Below, piece by piece: positions 46,901-53,960 of a stretch of DNA of 64,000 nucleotides. Under the pieces are notes generated by a model. That model did no database searches, was not told where the DNA came from, and worked only from the letters and a program-made list of their open reading frames with translations. This DNA is from Ectocarpus siliculosus (lineage: Eukaryota > Sar > Phaeophyceae > Ectocarpales > Ectocarpaceae), in contig FN649748.1 in NCBI GenBank assembly GCA_000310025.1, positions 2,651,477 through 2,715,476 on the forward strand, read 5' to 3'. Position numbers and translations under genes: made by a program. The first letter of the stretch is position 1; each line of letters starts with the position of its first letter.

Positions 46901-47301
46901 ATGTTTGCTCCAAGATCCCGCACAAGCAGAACCTCCAATTCTATCGGGACGGGTTGACCTTTGTCATTCTTGAGTTTGAACTTCAGCGTACCTTTCTTGG
47001 TGGCGCTGGATGTGCCGCACGAACCCTTGATGCGGACGTCGCAGTCAACCAAGTCGACTACATGTTGTGAGACTGGGCTCTCGCCGCTTACCATGTGTCC
47101 CGAAGCGGCGGTGTCGATGAACACCCTCGTATGCTCGGCGGGCGCTGTCTTGTCCACTGCACGAAAAACGTTGGTGTACGCGACCAGCTCCTCATGCTGT
47201 ATCGCGGCAGGCGGGTCCATTTCCTGCTCGTAGGAGGCAGCAGGCTCCTCGGTTTCCTCTGCTGTGGCACGGCGCAATCGGCACCTGCAATGGGACAGCA
47301 C
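43969..47301 (-). CDS. Copia pol polyprotein
   Basis: About 1110 residues. Protease motif VFIDTAASGHMVSG (about residue 60); integrase zinc segment HRRMGHCNARALKQL with CEVCDVSKSKK, and catalytic core LHLDLWGKHG, IHCDGAADFKGRF, NAVAERGFGTVIG; reverse transcriptase with RQADIRTAFLHARM and the catalytic YVDDILLTGEG; RNase H with AFVDSDFAGDLDKG, SSVEAEFVALSKG, VWEDNSGALKL and TPRTKHIDVKFHHVRSLV. This order defines Ty1/copia. Length and motifs are complete for the family. Confidence 0.95.
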   Translation of the reverse strand: MLSHCRCRLRRATAEETEEPAASYEQEMDPPAAIQHEELVAYTNVFRAVDKTAPAEHTRVFIDTAASGHMVSGESPVSQHVVDLVDCDVRIKGSCGTSSATKKGTLKFKLKNDKGQPVPIELEVLLVRDLGANIFSVGALDEKGVKTDLLSAPPALRSRNLSFPISTAEVPRMYVVNLILDDLNLDLPSSPLVFRADTDAGVWHRRMGHCNARALKQLSDKEGTGIKFITNIQPGDCEVCDVSKSKKASHPPVGRARSLTRMMLMHLDLWGKHGVPSYSGCQHIVMFTDDKSRMRWGIPLKTKDGVTDALETLIKEVADPEGICIGKIHCDGAADFKGRFLAMCRSFGIAVETSPPYVPQGNAVAERGFGTVIGAARSLMLGAPHLPRQLWAEAVKAAIYIKNRTPTDVLDGKAPLEVWEDKPLGSLKHMHEWGSVAFKHVEARSRNDKFSARAKKYYMVGYNTTSKTWRLWDPAEPLKITNSAEVSFREVDACDVARPMHGSDPFPEQGQIFQPGIITTGAETKDEEPELAETNDGPDEEPPAVRKSGRTTRPRDRLNLFTTEQVFETEYALVIGGEIGNLGQGIPGQLGYMPADPPNYRAAVNGPDAVGWMKSMEEENRSLLDHDVYEWVDPPCDAQIIPSKYIYKWKYNEAGIAVRQKSRIVVQGFYEAETGTDNAAPVASLQAVHLIVAHAAKNGLVLRQADIRTAFLHARMEPRSKPVYVIPPEGFSCDSGRARQVWKLRAWLYGLRFSPKGWWGTLHDFLLKIGFVESTAEPCLYILDDGDVLLLVYVDDILLTGEGENKVLSIVDQLNERFETVDLGGARFLLGMGINRDRAAGTILLEQEAYTNAVLDKFGMADARPTTSPSEAGPVSVLEDEVLSAEDTTYFRSATGSLLYLSRCTRPDITHSVMVLTRSMAKPGPRAMQKLKRVLRYLKGTISIGVRYGEDAGDGNVITAFVDSDFAGDLDKGYSTTGVVLYFAGGPVEWTSSKQTVVATSSVEAEFVALSKGCNIIKYFRHLLDTINQTQEEATVVWEDNSGALKLTRSFRITPRTKHIDVKFHHVRSLVADGVVDVKQISTSLQKADIFTKGLNPSEFLRARGMLLGV

Positions 47302-48625
47302 GTTCCAACAATGGTAGCGAAGCTGTGGCAGGCGCAGCCAACACCTGCCCTACATTGACATCGGACGCCTCCTCAGGGGTCGATGCAGCAGGCGCAAACG
47401 GCACCTGCTCGGGATCGCCTATGGCGATGTCGAACGATTCCAGCGTGAGGTCGACCTCGCGCGCGTGCGTGAGCCACGCCTGTGTCGTGGCTTCCGCGAT
47501 CGTGTTGACCTGCTGCTGCTGCTGCGGTTGCTGTTGTTCACGGTTCGAAAACCGCGTGGCATTGGAGGCGCGAAGCGGGCAGTTCGTCCAGGTGTGTTCC
47601 GTAGAATTGTGACAGTAACTGCATAAGCCGTCCCTGTCGTACCCGCGTCTTTGCTGTGAGTGGTTTGGCCGTCCAGAGGGCCGGTTGTCGGAAGACGCAC
47701 CACCAGCTCCGTTGCCAGAAGTTGCGCCGCCATGGTTCTGGTCGTTGCTGTTGTTCCCCCTCGACGACCCGTTGTTACGGTTCGACGAGTTGTTCCAGCT
47801 GCCACGTCCGCGTCCACCGCGCTGCGCGCGTCCACGACCATGATGACCGCCGCCCTTACGGAAAGAACGCGCTCCACCGTGTGTGACGGTATTCAGCGCA
47901 CGGCTGCTGCTTCCGGACGCGTTCTTCGAGGCAACTTTACCACGAATGTGCATCGCGTGGAACGAAGTGGCTCGGTCGGCGACCTCCTCGAAGGACAAGA
48001 CGCTCCCAGCAGCCTGGCCGCACAGCAGCCCTGTCTTGAACTCTTTGTAGTGGTCGTCCGGCAGTGCTTTCAGGAAAGCGAACGTCTTTCGGTGGTCAGC
48101 CACCGTGTCGTTATACACGGCTAGCTCCGTGCAGATCCGGCGCATGTCTTGAATAACATTGGCCGGATCAAAGTCGTGGTCCGCAGTAACTGCCAAAGAT
48201 ATGAACTTCTCGTGCAGCTCCTGCGTACGGTATACCCCAGCGGCCTGGTACTTTCGTTCCAGGGCGAGGAATGCTCCACGACCGTCTCCGTTGTAGGAAG
48301 ACCCGATAGGCGCGTATGCCTGCACAGTCTGTGAGGCCGCGCTCTGGTAGCCCCCGGTTTCAGATGTAGCGAGCATCAGCCGGGTAAAGATCTGTCCGTT
48401 CTTGTCCTGGTATCCTTCCAGGGCAGTTTGGTATGCCAAAGTCTGGTTTGGCGTAGCGCTTGGTCCAGGATCCGTAGGGGCTTTCTCCACTCCCAACAGA
48501 ACCTTGTGCAGCTTGTCCTCCATAAATAAGGAGGTCTGCAGAGTTCGCCAGCCGACGTAGTCGCCTGGGTCACCACTGAACTTGGCGAATCCTCTTCGGA
48601 TCTCGCCTGACGAGCCGGTAGCCAT
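47192..48625 (-). CDS. Copia gag
   Basis: 477 residues starting MATGSSGEIRRGF 57 bp inside the 5' LTR. The capsid half has the UBN2-like copia gag pattern (LTRLMLATSET-like, AFLALERKYQAAGVYRTQEL, FAFLKALPDDHYKEFKTGL). A Gly/Arg/Asn-rich basic linker follows, then a zinc knuckle CSYCHNSTEHTWTNC with spacing C-x2-C-x5-H-x4-C, one residue longer than the usual CCHC. A Gln-rich tail leads to the overlap with pol. Confidence 0.92.
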   Translation of the reverse strand: MATGSSGEIRRGFAKFSGDPGDYVGWRTLQTSLFMEDKLHKVLLGVEKAPTDPGPSATPNQTLAYQTALEGYQDKNGQIFTRLMLATSETGGYQSAASQTVQAYAPIGSSYNGDGRGAFLALERKYQAAGVYRTQELHEKFISLAVTADHDFDPANVIQDMRRICTELAVYNDTVADHRKTFAFLKALPDDHYKEFKTGLLCGQAAGSVLSFEEVADRATSFHAMHIRGKVASKNASGSSSRALNTVTHGGARSFRKGGGHHGRGRAQRGGRGRGSWNNSSNRNNGSSRGNNSNDQNHGGATSGNGAGGASSDNRPSGRPNHSQQRRGYDRDGLCSYCHNSTEHTWTNCPLRASNATRFSNREQQQPQQQQQVNTIAEATTQAWLTHAREVDLTLESFDIAIGDPEQVPFAPAASTPEEASDVNVGQVLAAPATASLPLLERAVPLQVPIAPCHSRGNRGACCLLRAGNGPACRDTA

Positions 48626-48660
48626 GCTTACCGACGCTTGTGACTCTGGTGTACTAGCTC

Positions 48661-48682
48661 GAGCAACTCGAGGCTCAAAACC
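48661..48682 (-). promoter_or_regulatory. Primer-binding site region of young copia element
   Basis: Immediately inside the 5' LTR the minus strand reads GGTTTTGAGCCTCGAGTTGC. The older plus-strand copia element has GGTTATGAGCCTCG at the same place (52299-52312), so the site is conserved within the lineage. The priming tRNA is not known to me. Confidence 0.6.
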
Positions 48683-48920
48683 TGTTGAGGCAACAGCACT
48701 GTCACTGCAGTTGCTGTACAGCTATTCCTTCAGCTGTGGCTACAAAGTAGCTGGCATGTGATGCGAGGTTAGGTAGGCAAACACACAGAGTGATATTATT
48801 ATCCACACAGACGCCCAAGCTGTCTTCACCTGACGGTTACAGACTTGGCAACGCCTTCACAATACCGCATAAACCCATGCAGTAGAATAGAGTCGTTCTT
48901 GTACCGCAATTACTCCAACA
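48683..48920 (-). repeat. 5' LTR of young copia element
   Basis: Identical to 43453-43690; followed by AAATT, half of the target-site duplication. Confidence 0.95.
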
Positions 48921-48925
48921 AAATT

Positions 48926-50824
48926 CATTTTTGTCACCCTCTTATTCCGATTCCCCCACCCTTGCCCGACCGTGTCTCAAAAGCCGATCTCGACCTATGG
49001 CGCACGGCTCGCATAATCTCGAGTATTCCTCGGTAGGGCATCCCAAATCATGGACCGTCGCCAAGTTTCATCGACTTCCGCGTTCAGTAGCGTACGTCAC
49101 AAGTGTGCGGCCATGTGCGACCATGCGCGCTGTTTCTCTCTCGTCTTCACTGGTTCTCCGTCTTCCTGTCCTCATCGGTCATTTTGGAAGGTTCGAATCT
49201 CATGGTTACCTTGGCGGAAATCGACCGATGTCGGCCAACGGCGCACGTTTCGCGATATCTTGAGTATGCCTCGGTAGGGCATATCGCGAGCCTTGCCCCC
49301 CCAACCCCCGTCTGCGAGCCTCAGCGGCAGACCCAACAAGTGTGCAACCTCGCTCGATGAATCTCGGAGAAACATGTCTCACTTTTTCTCTTACTGTAGA
49401 ATGATTTGGCGAAGTGAATCTCACTTCTTCTCTGTATTAGACTATTGTTGTGGAAGCATTTCGGAAATAAGGAATCTCGGGTTGACGGCGCTTTCCGCCC
49501 CTCGCTCAATGAATTTCGGAGAAGTGAATCTCACTTTTCCTAAGCAATGAATCTCACTTCTGCTACTTTCTTCTCGTCGTCAACCATCGAATCTCAAAGT
49601 CCGCTTGGCGGCAAACAACGACAAAAAATAGTTTCAGGTGGTGGCTTAGTGTTGAAAGTTGAAGTGTTGTGGGCCAAGTGAGTTTCCAACACAACATGGT
49701 GCCAATATCCATCATACAACGAAAGCGCATACGGTGAGTCGAGGAGCAAGCAAGTTGCATGTTGCACCAGAAGAGTACGACCACGCGAGCTGTTTTAGTC
49801 CTCTTGACTGGTTCGCCTTCTATTTTCCTGTCTTGGTCGCTCTGTTCGACTTCTTGAAGAAAGTCGAGAATAAATGAAAACGCGATCGCCTCTCACAGTG
49901 AGTGCCGTATTTACCCAAAACATAAAATAAAAATACCCGATTCCTACACTAAACGCTAGTAATGACCCTAGCATTCATCTGCTGCATAAATACTTGAGTT
50001 TTGGTCATTTTGTCGGCTTCGGTGGCGATTATTTCCTTTCGAGACCACATCTCAATATGCATATCCCAAAGCTCAATATTATGCATGGCATATATATTCA
50101 AATCTCGATATATATGCATTATGGGAGGGGGGAGACTCTGTGTTGACACTTGCCCCCCGTTTCTGTCTGAAAGGGCGGCATCCTCTCTCTTCAGATCTAT
50201 GCTCCCGGCGTGTTATGATCTGAGGAGGGAGAGGCGCACGTTCTACTACCTCCTTAGCATTAATGTTTTTCAACACGTATATGCTGGGGGTGTGTCACGG
50301 TAGCATGAACGGGCGTTAAATACTGAGATTCATTCCATCTGGTGATGGTTTGAGGAGGGCTAGGATATACATTCGGGTGTACCTGAATCAGTGACGGGGC
50401 CCCTCTAGGGCGCCTTCCCGCACGTGTCTAATCGATACGGCCGATTCTAACGAAGGAACTTTGACCACACAACTACGAGAGCAACTAATCTGTGAGTCAA
50501 TGCCTTGGATAGTCCCACCTTGATTAGCCCTCCTTGCTACTGTAGTCTCACCTTGATTAGTCCCCCCTTAGCAGTCATCTAGGCTAGACCCGCCTTGATT
50601 TGACCCCCCTTGCCAACCTCAAATGTTAAGATATCATGAAATAACCATGAAACGAACGAAACTAATTGGACCCTAGAGCCAGTCGCCGTTACGCTAACGC
50701 ATGAGTAAACCACCTGGGTCGATATCGTTAACACCACTGTTTCAATATTCAAATCTCGATACGCATATTGGGAGGGGGGAGACTGTGTTGACACTTGCCC
50801 CCTGTCTCAAATCTCAAAATGCAT
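48926..50824. other. Non-coding spacer rich in short repeats
   Basis: No ORF here shows a family pattern. It holds a pair of ~45-bp direct repeats (49000-49285), three AATCTCACTTCT/TTC-type repeats (49420-49561), and direct repeats of GGGAGGGGGGAGACT...TTGACACTTGCCCCC at 50098-50165 and 50748-50815. Confidence 0.5.
48999..49285. repeat. Diverged direct repeats CTCGGTAGGGCAT
   Basis: GGCGCACG..TCGC.(A)TA.TCT.GAGTAT.CCTCGGTAGGGCAT appears near 48998-49041 and again near 49240-49280, 238 bp apart. Confidence 0.65.
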
Positions 50825-50836
50825 ACTGGGAGGGGT
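50098..50836. repeat. Direct repeats flanking a 580-bp segment
   Basis: AAATCTCGATA..GCAT.TTGGGAGGGG (near 50099 and 50752) continues into GGAGACT.TGTTGACACTTGCCCCC in both places; a third partial copy AATCTCAAAATGCATACTGG lies at about 50811. Two similar ends around a non-coding core recall a small LTR-type or composite unit, but nothing else supports that. Confidence 0.6.
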
Positions 50837-51455
50837 AACAGCACGACAACGGCTGTTGTATGCTGTGACTGGCGTATGTGACGGAGGCTTGGGTAGAGAA
50901 ACACAGAGTGATTTATTATCCACACACACAGGCGCCCAAGCTGTCTTCACCTGACGGTTACAGACATGGAAACACGCCTTCACAATGCCAGGGATAAAAC
51001 CCGCACAGCAAAATAGAGTCATTCATGCACAACACAAATACCCCAACATGTCCTCTCAAGAACTACGAACTACGGCATTCAAGTTCTGATACACAAGACA
51101 ACTTCTCTCTCAATGTCCTCTCTCGAATCAACAATCTTCACGAGTACTTGCATACATACAACACAACATCAAATTAATTTCTAGCTGCCATTCAGTTCCT
51201 TCAAGCAGCGAATTCTTTCCCCCTACACATGTCTCCCGAGCTTCGTTTCCAACACAATTACTCTCCTAGGTGCATCATGCAGTTCTTGATGAACTTCACC
51301 GCACCCAAACTCTTGGTAAACATGTCAGCTTTGTGCATTGCTGACTTGATCTTCTCGACCTTTACGACTCCATCCTGGATCAGCGACCTGATGTGGTGAT
51401 ACTTGATATCGATAGGCTTGGTCCTGGGCGTGATCTTGGAGCTAAGGGTAGTCAA
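50825..51455 (-). mobile_element. Truncated Ty1/copia relative (LTR plus 3' end of pol)
   Basis: 50825-51050 is a diverged copy of the LTR of the young copia element (shared CTGTCTTCACCTGACGGTTA), followed by its 3' untranslated segment and the RNase H end of pol on the minus strand (ITPRTKPIDIKYHHIRSLI, KADMFTKSLGAVKF). The remainder of the element is absent. A broken, older relic of a related lineage. Confidence 0.85.
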
Positions 51456-52084
51456 TCATGTTATAGACCTATAGACGGATTTCCTACGGGCTGAGGGCTC
51501 ACAAGATCGCAGGAAACGCAATCCTGATGCTCTGGTGAGCCTAGAGCCCCTTTTTTGCGAATTTCTCCGCCCGTCGACCTCGCCTCGAAACGAGACTTGC
51601 ACCTACCGATAGCCCTGTGTTGCGAGGTCCCTCCCGGCGTGCCGCGCGCTCTCGGGGCGGACTGCGTGCTGCGCTAGCGAGGGCAGAAAGTCGCGTCTCC
51701 GACATCTACTATGGATCCACCAATCACACCCCGATTTCTTGACGGTGCAGGCCACTCATACATACATTCGGCAAGCGACTGACGTGGATTGTGCGTGTGC
51801 GCTGGCTACACACCACACACCCTGCCACACACGACAACCAAGCCACCAAGTCTCCGCATGAGACGAGACAAAGTACCCTACTGCTGTAGTGCGTCTCCCT
51901 TTTGATCCAGGCGAAAGGCGGGGGGGTTAGCGGCCAGTGTCGTGCGCAAGGCTGTCTGCAAAACTACACCCGCCCGAGCAAAAACAAAAATGAAATAAAT
52001 ACAAGTTTTTTGGCGGCTTACGCCGCCACGCTCAATGGAGCGAGTCCCAAGGTACACAGGGACGGTACGTGTGGGGTGTCAGGA
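51456..52084. other. Spacer between copia relics, with a hairpin
   Basis: No supported gene. A structured hairpin followed by six T lies at 51488-51556. The rest shows nothing I can name. Confidence 0.45.
51488..51556 (+). other. Long hairpin followed by T6, possible small RNA
   Basis: GGGCTGAGGGCTCAC at 51488 pairs with GTGAGCCTAGAGCCC ending at 51549 (one bulge each side), and inside it CAGGA-AACGCAA-TCCTG forms a perfect 5-bp stem with a 7-nt loop. A run of six T follows at 51551-51556, as at RNA polymerase III ends. No A or B box was identified, and no known RNA family is recognised. Confidence 0.35.
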
Positions 52085-52298
52085 GTATTGTAGTGCAAGA
52101 ACTGACTCTATTCTACTGCATGGGTTTTGTGCAGTATTGTGAAGGCGTGACTTCAAGTCTGTAACCGTCAGGTGAAGGCAGGCTTGGTCGCTTTGTATGT
52201 TAATGAATCACTCTGTGTTTATCTACCCAAACTGCGCCACTACTGCCAACTACACAGCAGCACACGGCAGCCCAGACAACTGCTGAACTGTTGTCAGG
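52085..52298 (+). repeat. Diverged 5' LTR of older copia element
   Basis: Aligns with the reverse complement of the young copia LTR: GACTCTATTCTACTGCATGG, then CAGTATTGTGAAGGCGT and TCTGTAACCGTCAGGTGAAG are shared. It ends before the conserved GGTTATGAGCC. Confidence 0.8.
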
Positions 52299-52339
52299 TT
52301 ATGAGCCTCGCGTTTGGTGGGTAATCACATCGAGTCATC

Positions 52340-53413
52340 ATGTCTACGTCGTCTGCAAACATCTTCAAGCAAGGATACGTCCCGTTCAACGGAAATCCTA
52401 ATGAGTACCACAGATGGTCGAGTTTGTTCCGCTCGATCATGTACGAAACCGGCCTGGGCGAGGTTATGTCTGGGACGGAGAAGGCTCCGGAAGCTCCGGC
52501 GGATGGCACGGCGGATGCTGTCGCGGCGTACGAGACCAAGAAGCGTGCTTTCAAACAAAAGAACGGTAGGCTGTTCACGCGGCTTGATTTAGCGACGTCG
52601 GAGTGCGCCGAGGGATTTCAGAGTGCTGCGTCTCTAGTCGTAGGGTCCTTCAACGCCGTTTATCCTGAGGAGTGGGGTGACGGACGTGCTGCATTTCTCG
52701 CCCTGGAAGCAAAGTACCGAAAGACTGGAGCGTTTAGGATGCAAGAGCTGCAGCAACAGCTAGGAGCCCTGTCCGTCACAGCCGCCGACAAATACGACCC
52801 CGCGCGCGCAATCCAAGAGTTGCGCCGCATTTCCGCAGAGCTCGAAGCGCTTGGTGACAAGGTCGTGTCGACTCGCAAAACCCACACCTTCTTGAACGCG
52901 CTACCTGACCAGCAATACGGACAATTCAAAGCTGCGCTGGTGTGCGAGCAGTCGCGAGACGACAACTCCGATTTGAACTTGGATTTTGAACGTGTGGCAC
53001 ACCGAGCCACTGCTTTCCACTCTCTGCAGATCAGGGGCAAGGATACTACCAATGACGACGGCTCTGGAAGCCACGGCCGTGCGCTCAACACAACCGTGCA
53101 TGGAGGAGCACGCGAGTTCCGTAAACACGGTGGACGTGGACGCAACCGCCGAGGAAATGGCGGCAGGAACGCGGACGGGAACAACAGCTCGAACGGCAAC
53201 AGCAGCAGCGGTGGAACCACTCGAACGGGAACCCATCAGGAGGACGTGGCGCTAGAAGCGCCCAAGGTGCACGCGGAAAAGATCGCGGCAACCAAAACTC
53301 CGGTGGAGGTCGAGGACGGGGTCAGCAGAATGGCCAAGACCGCAAGAGACGCTGCAGGTACTGCCACAATTCGACCGAGCACCAGTGGCAAAACTGCCCT
53401 CTTCGCCTCTTGA
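52340..53413 (+). CDS. Older copia gag region
   Basis: About 357 residues related to the gag of the young copia element (MSTSSANIFKQGYVPFNGNP; AAFLALEAKYRKTGAFRMQEL; TFLNALPDQQYGQFKAAL), with a basic Asn/Gly/Arg-rich linker. The zinc knuckle with C-x2-C-x5-H spacing follows at about 53358. Fossil element part. Confidence 0.85.
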   Translation: MSTSSANIFKQGYVPFNGNPNEYHRWSSLFRSIMYETGLGEVMSGTEKAPEAPADGTADAVAAYETKKRAFKQKNGRLFTRLDLATSECAEGFQSAASLVVGSFNAVYPEEWGDGRAAFLALEAKYRKTGAFRMQELQQQLGALSVTAADKYDPARAIQELRRISAELEALGDKVVSTRKTHTFLNALPDQQYGQFKAALVCEQSRDDNSDLNLDFERVAHRATAFHSLQIRGKDTTNDDGSGSHGRALNTTVHGGAREFRKHGGRGRNRRGNGGRNADGNNSSNGNSSSGGTTRTGTHQEDVALEAPKVHAEKIAATKTPVEVEDGVSRMAKTARDAAGTATIRPSTSGKTALFAS

Positions 53414-53585
53414 ATGAGGCGGAGGACGCCAAAGAACAGGCGAACGTATCGCAGGAATCCACCACCACTCAGGCATGGTTCACGCAGGTCCGGGGAGGTA
53501 GCAAGGGTCTAGAAGACTTCTCAATTATAATCGATGACTGCCCGCGGGTGCAAGAAGTGCCCGCCGCGACGCAAGCAGAGAAGCG

Positions 53586-53960
53586 CGTCGCTGAATACCC
53601 GCAGGTGCCAGAAGTCCCTGCTGCGGCGAAGCCCGAGGAGCGCGCTGCTGGATATACGCAGGTGCTGGAGGCGCCTGCTGCGGCGAAGCCCGAGGAGCGC
53701 GCTGCTGGATATACGCAGGTGCTGGAGGCGCCTGCTGCGGCGAAGCCCAAGGAGCGCGCTGCTGAAAACCCGCAGGTGCCAGAAGTCCCTGCTGCGGCGA
53801 AGCCCGAGGAGCGCGCTGCTGGATATCCGCAGGTGCTGGAGGCGCCTGCTGTGGCGCAGCCCAAGGCATGCGCTGCTGGAGATACGCAGGTGCTAGAAGC
53901 GCTTGCTGTGGCGCCGCCTGAGGAGCGCGCTGATGCTGTTGGTGACGTGCAGGCGCTGAA
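53586..53960 (+). repeat. 57-bp (19-codon) tandem repeats in copia linker
   Basis: The unit encoding EERAAGYTQVLEAPAAAKP repeats about six times with variants (GYPQVLEAPAVAQP, ENPQVPEVPAAAKP, GDTQVLEALAVAPP). It lies between the zinc knuckle and the protease of the older copia element; the young element has no such array. Confidence 0.85.

Larger units (their letters stand above)
43453..48920 (-). mobile_element. Ty1/copia LTR retrotransposon, young and apparently whole
   Basis: Two identical 238-bp LTRs (TGTTGAGGCA...TACTCCAACA) bound a 5468-bp element in minus orientation with a 5-bp target-site duplication AAATT (43448-43452 and 48921-48925). It contains a long gag (48625-47192) and a long pol (47301-43969) in the copia order protease-integrase-RT-RNase H. 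The two overlap by about 110 bp in different frames, an arrangement for which such elements are known to use ribosomal frameshifting. I see no breaks. LTR identity means a very recent insertion. Confidence 0.95.

Noticed and set aside
53586-53960. CRISPR-like repeat array
   Set aside because: Repeats are contiguous 57-bp coding units with no unique spacers, inside a retrotransposon of a eukaryotic genome.
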